Assembly (NCBI GenBank): GCA_034408875.1
Contig: JAWXCJ010000324.1
Coordinates: 1 to 8,555, forward strand
Reading direction: 5' to 3'
Length of the DNA stretch: 8,555 bases
DNA from: JANNHK01 sp034408875
Lineage (GTDB): Bacteria > Actinomycetota > Acidimicrobiia > IMCC26256 > PALSA-610
Both the position numbers and the translations under genes were made by a program. The notes under the pieces were generated by a model that worked only from the letters and a program-made list of their open reading frames with translations, searched no databases and was not told where the DNA came from. Below, piece after piece: positions 1 to 5,826 of the stretch (its first letter is position 1; each line of letters begins with the position of its first letter).

Positions 1-732
1 CGGTCTCGGCGTCGCGCACGCTCGGGAGCAAGATCGTGAACTCGTCGCCACCGAACCGGGCGACGATGTCGGAAGGGCGCAGGCAACTCGCGAGGCGCTG
101 CCGTCGAGTTGCATGACGACGATGGCGTCCGACGCGTGCTGCACCAGGGCTCGCAGGCGCTCCTCACTGTTGCGCAGCGAACTGGCGACGTCTTCCTTCT
201 CGCGGGCGGCGAACTCGAGGACGCCGATCATGGTCCACGCGCCCACGACGGCGAGCAGCGCGAGCCCGTGACCCTCGGGTTGCGGCATCAGCGACGGGAG
301 GCCGGCGTATGCAACGAGTCCTTCGCCGACGGCGATGACGAGCGCGGTCGCGATCGCGGCGGGCCGCGCCGCCCGGGATCCATCGAGGCGGACTTGCTCC
401 ACCGCGACGAAGACAAACCCGACCGACAGCACCGCACCCCATCCGGTGAGGTACATCACGGCGCCGGTCCCGAAGGCCATGAGCAGTCCGCGCACGAAGA
501 CCCGTGCGGTCGAGACACCCGGCGGGAACACCACCTTGACCACGTTGCCGATGACGAGCGAGGCAAGGAGCGCGGCCAAGAGCGCCCAGATGGAAACGTC
601 GGCGATGAACCCGTACTTATGGCCGAGAACGAAGACCGGCGCGACCGCGGCCGCGGCGACGATCCCCGTCATGAAGAGTGCGCGCGGAGACGGCTGCCCC
701 ACGTCTCGCCCTGACCGCCCGTACTCCCCCAT
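1..732 (-). pseudogene. Membrane-anchored PAS-GGDEF diguanylate cyclase, internally deleted and frameshifted (partial)
   Basis: Read from an ATG at 732, the minus strand encodes about six hydrophobic segments (near residues 18-37, 45-66, 82-97, 98-113, 122-145 and 157-173). A linker and the opening of a PAS domain follow (SEERLRALVQHASDAIVVM, about residues 189-207). Just after this the coding signal changes frame: positions 1 to about 105 encode RPSDIVARFGGDEFTILLP, the active-site half of a GGDEF domain, with GGDEF at 52-38. GGDEF enzymes condense two GTP into cyclic di-GMP. An intact gene would need the rest of PAS and the first 50 or so GGDEF residues, including the DxLTGLxNR region; these are absent. 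The membrane frame stays open to the window edge but yields meaningless sequence. I infer an internal deletion with frameshift, or an assembly error. The start is uncertain because no clear ribosome binding site precedes 732. The gene is divergent from the gene at 847. Confidence 0.75.
85..106 (-). other. Deletion/frameshift junction between PAS start and GGDEF second half
   Basis: The PAS reading frame (codon starts at 732, 729 ... 102) gives sensible sequence down to about residue 211 (QLDG). From about position 97 downward, sensible GGDEF sequence (RLASCLRPSD) is in another frame (GGDEF codon start at 52). The switch therefore lies in about 20 bp. That the frames differ is seen directly; that DNA was lost here is inferred from the known spacing of PAS and GGDEF domains. 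Confidence 0.6.
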
Positions 733-846
733 TGCGCCGTATCGGCACAGCTCGGGCGGTGCTTGACCGCACGGGTAACATCCCGGCCTGTCGCATAAGT
801 CACACGCGCGACGCGGCAGACGCGCTGACGATCGAGGCAACGCCAG
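733..846. other. Divergent intergenic region between the GGDEF remnant and the acyl-CoA operon
   Basis: This 114-bp gap must hold promoters for both directions. On the plus strand there is a TTGACC at 763-768 and a TAACAT at 776-781, but they are too close together to be one -35/-10 pair. A GAGG at 834-837, nine bases before the ATG at 847, is the likely ribosome binding site of the downstream gene. I see no KstR-like AACnnGTT operator and no strong palindrome. Confidence 0.45.
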
Positions 847-2244
847 ATGACCGTTCGACTGCTGGGTGCGGGCGCGGCGGCACCCGACCTTCGCCTGCCC
901 GCAACCGAGATCGCGGCCGCTTGGGGTCGCGGCCCGGGACGCGGCCACGTGGGTGTGTGCGCGCCCGACGAGGACACCCTCACGCTCGCCTGGGAAGCCG
1001 CCACAGCCGCGCTCGCCGCCGCCGGGTTGGAGCCGACACAGATCGACGCGTGCTACTGGGGCACGTCGCGACCGCCGTTCGCCGAGGGGCCCAGCCACGC
1101 GTTCCTCGCCGCCGGTCTCGGGCTCTCGTCGCACGCGGCCGGCGCGCTCTGCTCGGGTTCGACCCACGCGGGCATGGACGCCCTGCTCGCCGGCGCCGAC
1201 GCGATCGCGGCCGGGAGCGCACAGACGGTCCTGGTCGTCGTCTCCGACGCGTTGCGGCCCGCACCGGGAACCGGGTTCGAAGCGCGCTGCGGTGCGGGCG
1301 CGGCCGCGCTGATACTCGGAGGTGCAGGAGGTCACGCGGCGCTCGGAACGCGCGTCACGCGCAGCCGTCCGCTCCTCGACCGCTACCGGGGTGACGGTGA
1401 GACCGACAATCGCGATCTCTACGACGCGCGACTGTTCCGCGAGGAGATCTTCCTCCCCGCTGTTTCGGAGGTCGCGTCGGCACTTGCGTCGTTCGACGTC
1501 GCGGCGTGGTCCCTGCCCGACCCCGACGGCCGGCTCGGCGCGGTCGTCGCCAAGCTCGTCGGCAGTGGCGCACCGTCGTCGACGGCGGTGTACGGCGCGG
1601 TCGGCGATTCCGGTGCCGCGGCCGCGCTGCTCGGCGCAGTTCCGGCGTTCGACGCACCCGGCCTCGTCGCAGTGGTCGGCACGGGCGGCGGCCGCACGAC
1701 GGGCGTGCTCGTCGACGTCGAGACACCAGTACCCGGTGCCGCACTCGCCCTCGACGCGCTCGCGGAAGGCCGGAACGCCTCGTACACCGAAGCGCTGCGG
1801 TCACGGGGCCAACTCGTGCCCGGAGGCGAGACGATTCCCATGGGTGTGCCGCCCGAGAGTGCGCTCTTCGCGCGCGGGGCCGACGAGATGTTCGGTCTGC
1901 TCGGCGGCCGCTGCGTCGACTGCGGCACGATCAGCACTCCCCCGTCGATCCACCCGACCTGCATCGCGTGCGGGGGCGCCAAGCTCGAGCCGGTCTCGGT
2001 GGCGCGCCACGGGGTGGTGCACACGTACGTCGTGAACTACACGATGCCCGCACCCTTCGTTGCGCCCCTGCCGATCGCGGTGCTCGACATGGACGACGGC
2101 GCCCGGCTCATGTTGCAGGTCATCGGCGACGGTTCCGACGTCGCCATCGGCCGCCGCGTCGATCTCATTCTGCGCAAGTACGCGCACGAGCGCGGCGTGC
2201 CGGTCTACGGCTTCAAGGCCCGCCCACAGAAAGAAGGCGCATGA
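847..2244 (+). CDS. HMG-CoA synthase-like (thiolase-fold) domain fused to a zinc-ribbon DUF35 OB-fold domain
   Basis: This 465-residue protein joins two modules. Residues 1 to about 320 have the condensing-enzyme fold of HMG-CoA synthase/KAS III type, with the likely nucleophile Cys102 in GALCSGSTH, a DSGAAAALLG segment near 254-263 and a GTGGGRTTG glycine loop at 278-286. Residues about 340-460 are a DUF35 unit: a rubredoxin-like zinc ribbon (Cys356, Cys359, Cys372, Cys375) followed by an OB fold starting near VVHTYVVNYTMP. DUF35 proteins bind and organise thiolase-superfamily partners, as in BbsA/BbsB, ChsH2/Ltp2 and the archaeal thiolase-HMGS complex. Aligned from memory, the HMGS catalytic Glu and His positions appear to be Ser74 and Pro224, so true HMG-CoA synthesis is doubtful. 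The gene heads the operon, 79 bp before the thiolase. ATG 847 has GAGG nine bases upstream. Fold and fusion are confident; the reaction is unknown. Confidence 0.85.
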   Translation: MTVRLLGAGAAAPDLRLPATEIAAAWGRGPGRGHVGVCAPDEDTLTLAWEAATAALAAAGLEPTQIDACYWGTSRPPFAEGPSHAFLAAGLGLSSHAAGALCSGSTHAGMDALLAGADAIAAGSAQTVLVVVSDALRPAPGTGFEARCGAGAAALILGGAGGHAALGTRVTRSRPLLDRYRGDGETDNRDLYDARLFREEIFLPAVSEVASALASFDVAAWSLPDPDGRLGAVVAKLVGSGAPSSTAVYGAVGDSGAAAALLGAVPAFDAPGLVAVVGTGGGRTTGVLVDVETPVPGAALALDALAEGRNASYTEALRSRGQLVPGGETIPMGVPPESALFARGADEMFGLLGGRCVDCGTISTPPSIHPTCIACGGAKLEPVSVARHGVVHTYVVNYTMPAPFVAPLPIAVLDMDDGARLMLQVIGDGSDVAIGRRVDLILRKYAHERGVPVYGFKARPQKEGA

Positions 2245-2307
2245 CTGGGGTCAGGCGCAGCCCGGAGGTCCGGACATTGGCATCAGGTCCGGTTGAGATA
2301 GAGGACC

Positions 2308-2315
2308 GGAGGGAG
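2308..2315 (+). promoter_or_regulatory. Ribosome binding site of the thiolase gene
   Basis: GGAGGGAG lies eight bases before the ATG at 2324, an almost ideal Shine-Dalgarno match, and fixes the thiolase start. The rest of the 79-bp gap (2245-2307) carries two direct AGGTCCGG octamers (2266-2273 and 2285-2292) and a weak inverted pair TCCGGT/ACCGGA (2288-2293, 2305-2310). I give these no function. Confidence 0.8.
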
Positions 2316-2323
2316 TAGCCGCA

Positions 2324-3502
2324 ATGTCGTGGAATCGCGTCGCGGTCGTCGGGGCGGGGCTCATCAAGATGGGCGAACTGTTCGAGCAGAGCTACGAGCA
2401 GATGGCGGCCGGCGCGTTCGATGCCGCGGTCGCCAGCGTCGACAAGGGGTTCGAACCGGCTCAGGTCGAAGCCGCGTTCGTCGCGACCCAGCGGGGCACG
2501 CTCTGGGGTCAGGAAGGCATCAGCGGCAACACGATCCCGACCGCGATCGGGCTCGTCGGCATCCCGTGTACGCGCATCGAGAATGCGTGCCCGTCAGGCT
2601 CCGACGCGGTACGGGTTGGTGCGATGGCTGTTGCCAGCGGCGTGCACGACGTCGTCCTCGTCATCGGCGTCGAGAAGATGCGCGACAAGTCGACCGAGGA
2701 GGGCTTGCTGTCGCGTGCGGCATCGGGCCACCCGATTTTCACGCGCGGTGAGACGGCACCCGTGTTGTTCGCCCCGTTCGCGACCCGGCACATGCACGAG
2801 TTCGGCACGACGCGCGAGATGCTCGCGTCGGTCGCGGTGAAGAACCACTACAACGGCGCGCGCGACCCCTACGCGCACTTCCAGAACGAGATCACCATCG
2901 AAGACGTGATCAAGTCGGCGCCGGTCTGCTATCCACTGCACCTGCTCGACTGTTGCCCCCAGACCGACGGTGCGGCCGCGGTCCTGCTCGTCAACGCCGA
3001 ACGGGCGCGCGAGTTCACCGACAATCCGGTGTTCGTCGCGGGGTTCGGGGTCGCAACCGATCACCCGTACCTGCACGAGAAGGACTCGTTCACCGAGATC
3101 AAGGCCACGCGCCTCGCCGCGCACCGTGCGTACGAGATGGCCGGCGTCGGCCCGGGCGACATCGACTGCGCCGAGGTCCACGACTGCTTCACGATTACCG
3201 AGATCCTCGACATCGAAGATCTCGGGTTCGTCGAGAAGGGCCGGGGCGGCATCGCGAGCCTCGAAGGCGAAACCGCGCTCGACGGCCGCATTCCCGTCAA
3301 CACTTCGGGCGGCCTGCTCGCCAAGGGTCACCCCATCGGCGCGACCGGTGTCGCGCAAATCACCGAATGCTGGTGGCAGTTACGGGGTGAAGCGGGCGAC
3401 CGGCAGGTCGCCATGCGCAACGGCTTCGCACTCCAGCACAACGCCGGAGGTCGCGGTTCGGGCGTGTCCGTCGTCAACATCCTGACCACCAACGAGTCAT
3501 GA
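2324..3502 (+). CDS. SCP-x-type thiolase / acetyl-CoA acetyltransferase family protein
   Basis: This 392-residue protein has the usual length and motifs of the sterol-carrier-protein-x/lipid-transfer thiolase group. The nucleophile is Cys89 in ENACPSGSDAV. HDCFT (His286) stands where classical thiolases have NEAF. The GGLLAKGHPIGATG motif carries His336, and the C-terminal loop is QHNAGGRGSG instead of the second-cysteine CxG loop; SCP-x thiolases share this. Such enzymes cleave 3-ketoacyl-CoA to acetyl- or propionyl-CoA and a shortened acyl-CoA, often on bulky branched or steroid side chains. Retention of Cys89 and HDCFT argues against an Ltp2-type aldolase, which lacks the thiolase nucleophile. 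It lies directly after the DUF35 fusion gene, the usual arrangement for a DUF35-dependent thiolase, so a complex of the two is likely but inferred. Cellular location should be cytoplasmic. The stop overlaps an out-of-frame ATGA at 3499. Confidence 0.9.
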   Translation: MSWNRVAVVGAGLIKMGELFEQSYEQMAAGAFDAAVASVDKGFEPAQVEAAFVATQRGTLWGQEGISGNTIPTAIGLVGIPCTRIENACPSGSDAVRVGAMAVASGVHDVVLVIGVEKMRDKSTEEGLLSRAASGHPIFTRGETAPVLFAPFATRHMHEFGTTREMLASVAVKNHYNGARDPYAHFQNEITIEDVIKSAPVCYPLHLLDCCPQTDGAAAVLLVNAERAREFTDNPVFVAGFGVATDHPYLHEKDSFTEIKATRLAAHRAYEMAGVGPGDIDCAEVHDCFTITEILDIEDLGFVEKGRGGIASLEGETALDGRIPVNTSGGLLAKGHPIGATGVAQITECWWQLRGEAGDRQVAMRNGFALQHNAGGRGSGVSVVNILTTNES

Positions 3503-3506
3503 GAGT

Positions 3507-4316
3507 TTGGGGCTGATCGTGCTCGTCGTCGAGAAGACCGACCAGGGTGTCGGCCGCATCGTGCTGAACCGGCCCGAGGCCAAGAACGCGTTGACGCCGG
3601 AGATGCGCGACGGCATCGTCGCCGCCATCCGCGACTTCCGCGCCGACCCGGCGGTACGCGCAGTGTTCGTCACCGGCACCGGCGACGCGTTCTGCGCGGG
3701 CATGGACCTCTCGGCGTCGACCGTGGCCCAAGCCGGTGGCGACGGCTTCTCCTCGCGCACGACCTCCGAAGCATTGCGCTTCGGGGTGCAGGCCTTCATT
3801 CGTGAGCTGTGGGAACTCGACAAGCCGACGGTCGCCGCGGTCAACGGCACCGCGGTCGGCCCCGGCGCGCACCTGGCCCTCGCGTGCGACTTCGTGCTCG
3901 TGCACAGCCAGACCCGGTTCATGTGGTCGTTCGCCCGCTGGGGGTTGGTCGTCGACGCGGGTGGTGCGTACTTGTTGCCTCGCCTGGTCGGGTTGCCGAA
4001 GGCCAAGGCCATGGTCATGCTCGGCGAAGGCGTCACGGGCGCGGAAGCGGTCGACGTCGGCCTCGCGTACCGCTGCGCCGACTCCCCCGACGCACTCGCA
4101 ACCGAAGCCGATGCGCTGGTACGGCGCCTCGCGGCGGGTCCGACGCGTTCACTCGGGTTGTCGAAACGGCTGCTGAACGCGACGTTCGAGACGTCGCTCG
4201 CAGAAGCGCTCGAACTCGAGGGCCACTTCCAGGCGCTCGCAACGGGCTCGCCCGACCTTGCCGAAGGCATGGCCGCGTTCCGCGAGAAGCGCGACGCCCG
4301 GTTCACCGGCTCGTGA
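3507..4316 (+). CDS. Crotonase-fold enoyl-CoA hydratase/isomerase, PaaG-isomerase type
   Basis: This protein of up to 269 residues has the crotonase fold: LNRPEAKNAL (20-29), the first oxyanion-hole segment AFCAGMDL (61-68), the second at NGTAVGPGAHLALACD (113-128), and WGLVVDAGGAYLLPRLVG (145-162). The two catalytic glutamates of classical enoyl-CoA hydratase are not at their usual places: GAHLA replaces GCELA, and Phe142 stands where the second Glu should be. Asp150 in VVDAGG instead matches the catalytic aspartate of PaaG-like isomerases. I therefore favour a double-bond isomerase or a specialised lyase over a standard hydratase. It follows the thiolase with a 4-bp gap, so translational coupling is likely. 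The start is uncertain: TTG 3507 gives the longest form, while GTG 3519 has GGGG (3509-3512) at better spacing. The 3' end overlaps the NUDIX start by 4 bp. Confidence 0.88.
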   Translation: MGLIVLVVEKTDQGVGRIVLNRPEAKNALTPEMRDGIVAAIRDFRADPAVRAVFVTGTGDAFCAGMDLSASTVAQAGGDGFSSRTTSEALRFGVQAFIRELWELDKPTVAAVNGTAVGPGAHLALACDFVLVHSQTRFMWSFARWGLVVDAGGAYLLPRLVGLPKAKAMVMLGEGVTGAEAVDVGLAYRCADSPDALATEADALVRRLAAGPTRSLGLSKRLLNATFETSLAEALELEGHFQALATGSPDLAEGMAAFREKRDARFTGS

Positions 4317-4753
4317 CGGGTATCCCCCGCGCCCAGCGCGTCGCCGCGTACGTCGTCTGCACCGACGCGGAAGACCGCCTGTTGCTCTGCCGCCTCACGG
4401 CCGTCACGGGCCGGGCCGGCTGGTGGACCCTCCCGGGCGGCGGCGTCGAGCACGGCGAACATCCCGAGACCGCGGCGCGGCGCGAGCTGTACGAGGAAAC
4501 CGGGCTCGAAGGCCGGATCACCGCGCTCCTCACTATCAATTCTGTGTCGGGGCCGGTACACGACGACAACGGCGTCGAGATCGACCTGCATCGCATCCGC
4601 ATCGTGTACCGGGCCGAGGCCGCGCCGACCGAGTTGCGGTTCGAGGCCGACGGCACGACCGACATCGCGCAATGGTTCACGCGCCGCGACCTCTCGGAGA
4701 TCCAGCTCGTCGAACTGGGCGAGTTGGGCACAACGCTCGCCTGGAGTGAGTAA
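4313..4753 (+). CDS. NUDIX hydrolase
   Basis: This 146-residue protein starts at GTG 4313, overlapping the crotonase stop (GTGA), so it is translationally coupled to the acyl-CoA operon. A complete Nudix box fits at residues 43-65: G43, E49, then REL.EETGL from 57 with Glu58, Glu61 and Glu62 as metal ligands. The family hydrolyses nucleoside diphosphates linked to another group, using Mg2+ or Mn2+. The substrate cannot be read from the sequence. The UPF0035 motif of CoA pyrophosphatases is not seen before the box (the text there is LLLCRLTAVTGRAGWWTLPGG), so coenzyme A hydrolysis is not supported. The open frame reaches much further upstream (to 3809), but that part is antisense-like, arginine-rich shadow of the crotonase gene. 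It ends 10 bp from the convergent gene, with no visible terminator between. Confidence 0.88.
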   Translation: MTGIPRAQRVAAYVVCTDAEDRLLLCRLTAVTGRAGWWTLPGGGVEHGEHPETAARRELYEETGLEGRITALLTINSVSGPVHDDNGVEIDLHRIRIVYRAEAAPTELRFEADGTTDIAQWFTRRDLSEIQLVELGELGTTLAWSE

Positions 4754-4763
4754 TGCGCGTTTC

Positions 4764-5675
4764 CTAGCGACAGTTGAAGCGAGGATCCGACGCGTCGGTG
4801 CGAATCTTCGCGAGTACCGTCGTCGGCGAGCACCACACCTCGTCGTACGGTCCCCTGTTGTTGGTGAAGACTTTTGCGCGCCCGGGGCCGGTGACGACTC
4901 TCGTGTTGCCCGCGGCATCCGAGATGAACGTGTCGGTGTCGTCGGGCCAGAGGTCGACGATCGAATACAGCGTTCCCGGCGCTCCCGTTGCGTGCAGCTC
5001 GTCGTTGCCGCGCCCGCCGATCAGGACCTCGACGCTCGCAAAGGTGTCGGTCGGGAAGTTGTAACTGGGATCGGTCGGGAAGGCGTAGCCACCGCCGGGT
5101 CGAATCTCAGCCTTGAGATTGCGTAGATCCGACTCGTACGACACCGTGTCGAAGCCGCCCTCACCGTTGTAGCGGTGGTCGCTCGCGCGGGCGAGCATGT
5201 AGTCGTTGTCGGGCCCGGCGTTGACTACGGATCCGACCATCCCGCCGCTGATGCGGTCGCGGCCGGCACCGCCGAAGACCGTGGCAACCGTGTAGCCCAC
5301 CTCGATGTCGTCGTCGCCGGCGCCGCTGTCGAAGCGCGCGGGCTTGCCCCAGAACGCGAGCGACCGGTCGAAGCCGAGCCGATCGCGCAGGTCGCCGAGC
5401 CTGATGTCGAGGCGCGACACCGGCGCGGCGTTGCACCGGACCGCGGCACCGTCTTGCGTGCAGCCAGGGCCCGCGACGAGATCGGCGCCGAGAAAACGCG
5501 GCCCACGATCTTCGATCAAGGTGATGTCGGCCTGGTGACCGGGGTCGTCGACGACGGTCAACACACCCGCCTGAACCGACACGACCGTGCGCAGCGGTGC
5601 GGCGCCGGCGGGCCCGATCGGGCCGGTAACACCGGCGACGCTGAATACGGCAACGAACACGGCTACGGCACGCAC
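4764..5675 (-). CDS. Secreted protein with degenerate RTX-like calcium-binding repeats
   Basis: The 303-residue product starts with a clear signal peptide (MRAVAVFVAVFSVAGVTG, likely cleavage near residue 26 after PAGAA), so it is exported. The mature part has scattered glycine/aspartate nonapeptide-like motifs: SGAGDDDIEV (about 117-126), GGAGRDRISGG (135-145), NAGPDNDYM (152-160) and IGGRGNDEL (219-227). These resemble hemolysin-type Ca2+-binding repeats, but they are few and dispersed, not a long parallel beta-roll. Cys72/Cys81 in GPGCTQDGAAVRC and Cys282/Cys302 near the C terminus could form two disulfides. I chose GTG 5675 because AGGAG (5686-5682) lies six bases before it; an upstream TTG at 5690 would put that ribosome binding site inside the gene. 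No enzymatic domain is recognised. It sits opposite to and between two catabolic transcription units, and a functional link to them is not evident. Confidence 0.82.
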   Translation of the reverse strand: MRAVAVFVAVFSVAGVTGPIGPAGAAPLRTVVSVQAGVLTVVDDPGHQADITLIEDRGPRFLGADLVAGPGCTQDGAAVRCNAAPVSRLDIRLGDLRDRLGFDRSLAFWGKPARFDSGAGDDDIEVGYTVATVFGGAGRDRISGGMVGSVVNAGPDNDYMLARASDHRYNGEGGFDTVSYESDLRNLKAEIRPGGGYAFPTDPSYNFPTDTFASVEVLIGGRGNDELHATGAPGTLYSIVDLWPDDTDTFISDAAGNTRVVTGPGRAKVFTNNRGPYDEVWCSPTTVLAKIRTDASDPRFNCR

Positions 5676-5720
5676 GCGAATCTCCTGCAATTGTTTGGGC
5701 GGTGCGACTCGCGGTCGCCC

Positions 5721-5750
5721 AATCTAGTGGAATTCGCCGAATTTCCACAA
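5721..5750 (-). promoter_or_regulatory. Predicted promoter of the secreted RTX-like gene
   Basis: Read on the minus strand, TTGTGG (5750-5745) and TAGATT (5726-5721) are separated by 18 bp and resemble -35 and -10 boxes of the housekeeping sigma factor. A start of transcription near 5714 would leave a leader of about 40 bases containing the AGGAG ribosome binding site. The spacer is filled by the palindrome described separately. This is a pattern match only. Confidence 0.45.
5727..5748. promoter_or_regulatory. Imperfect 22-bp palindrome, candidate operator
   Basis: The core AATTCG-C-CGAATT (5731-5743) is a perfect 6-bp inverted repeat around one base, and it is flanked by GTGG (5727-5730) and CCAC (5745-5748) with one extra T. 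It lies in the spacer of the predicted minus-strand promoter, within the 151-bp region shared with the SDR gene. Size and symmetry suit a dimeric repressor such as a TetR or GntR family protein. It does not match the KstR motif. No regulator gene is in the window. Confidence 0.5.
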
Positions 5751-5790
5751 ATAGTGCGCAGCGGTCAGGTGCCGCGGACAATCGGTTCGT

Positions 5791-5823
5791 TAGCCTGACG
5801 CCGACGTCATATTCACAGGGGGA
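5791..5823 (+). promoter_or_regulatory. Possible -10 box and ribosome binding site of the SDR gene
   Basis: TAGCCT (5791-5796) fits the TAnnnT -10 pattern, and transcription starting near 5803 would give a leader of about 24 bases. AGGGGGA (5817-5823) just before GTG 5827 is the likely Shine-Dalgarno sequence. No good -35 box is visible at the right distance, so promoter strength or activator dependence is open. Confidence 0.4.
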
Positions 5824-5826
5824 ACC

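Noticed and set aside
109..714. 201-codon plus-strand open frame at the window start
   Set aside because: The opposite strand shows clear membrane segments, a PAS opening and GGDEF; this frame is its mirror.
733..846. KstR/KstR2-type operators in the two divergent intergenic regions
   Set aside because: No AACnnGTT-centred palindrome was found here or at 5676-5826.
2266..2310. Direct AGGTCCGG octamers and weak TCCGGT/ACCGGA inverted repeat before the thiolase
   Set aside because: They are short, GC-rich and imperfectly arranged; chance is a sufficient explanation.
3499..3516. Five-codon ORF (ATG AGA GTT TGG GGC TGA) overlapping the thiolase stop
   Set aside because: It is too short and out of frame with the crotonase gene. 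It could aid coupling, but nothing supports a peptide.
3809..4312. Upstream extension of the NUDIX frame
   Set aside because: This part lies inside the crotonase gene in another frame and is arginine-rich without domain features; the Nudix fold is complete from GTG 4313.
3497..4918. 473-codon open frame on the minus strand opposite the crotonase and NUDIX genes
   Set aside because: It overlaps two motif-bearing plus-strand genes and the secreted protein gene; its composition is that of a shadow frame.
5676..5690. TTG 5690 as start of the secreted protein
   Set aside because: It would place the AGGAG ribosome binding site inside the coding region; GTG 5675 gives a clean signal peptide and proper spacing.
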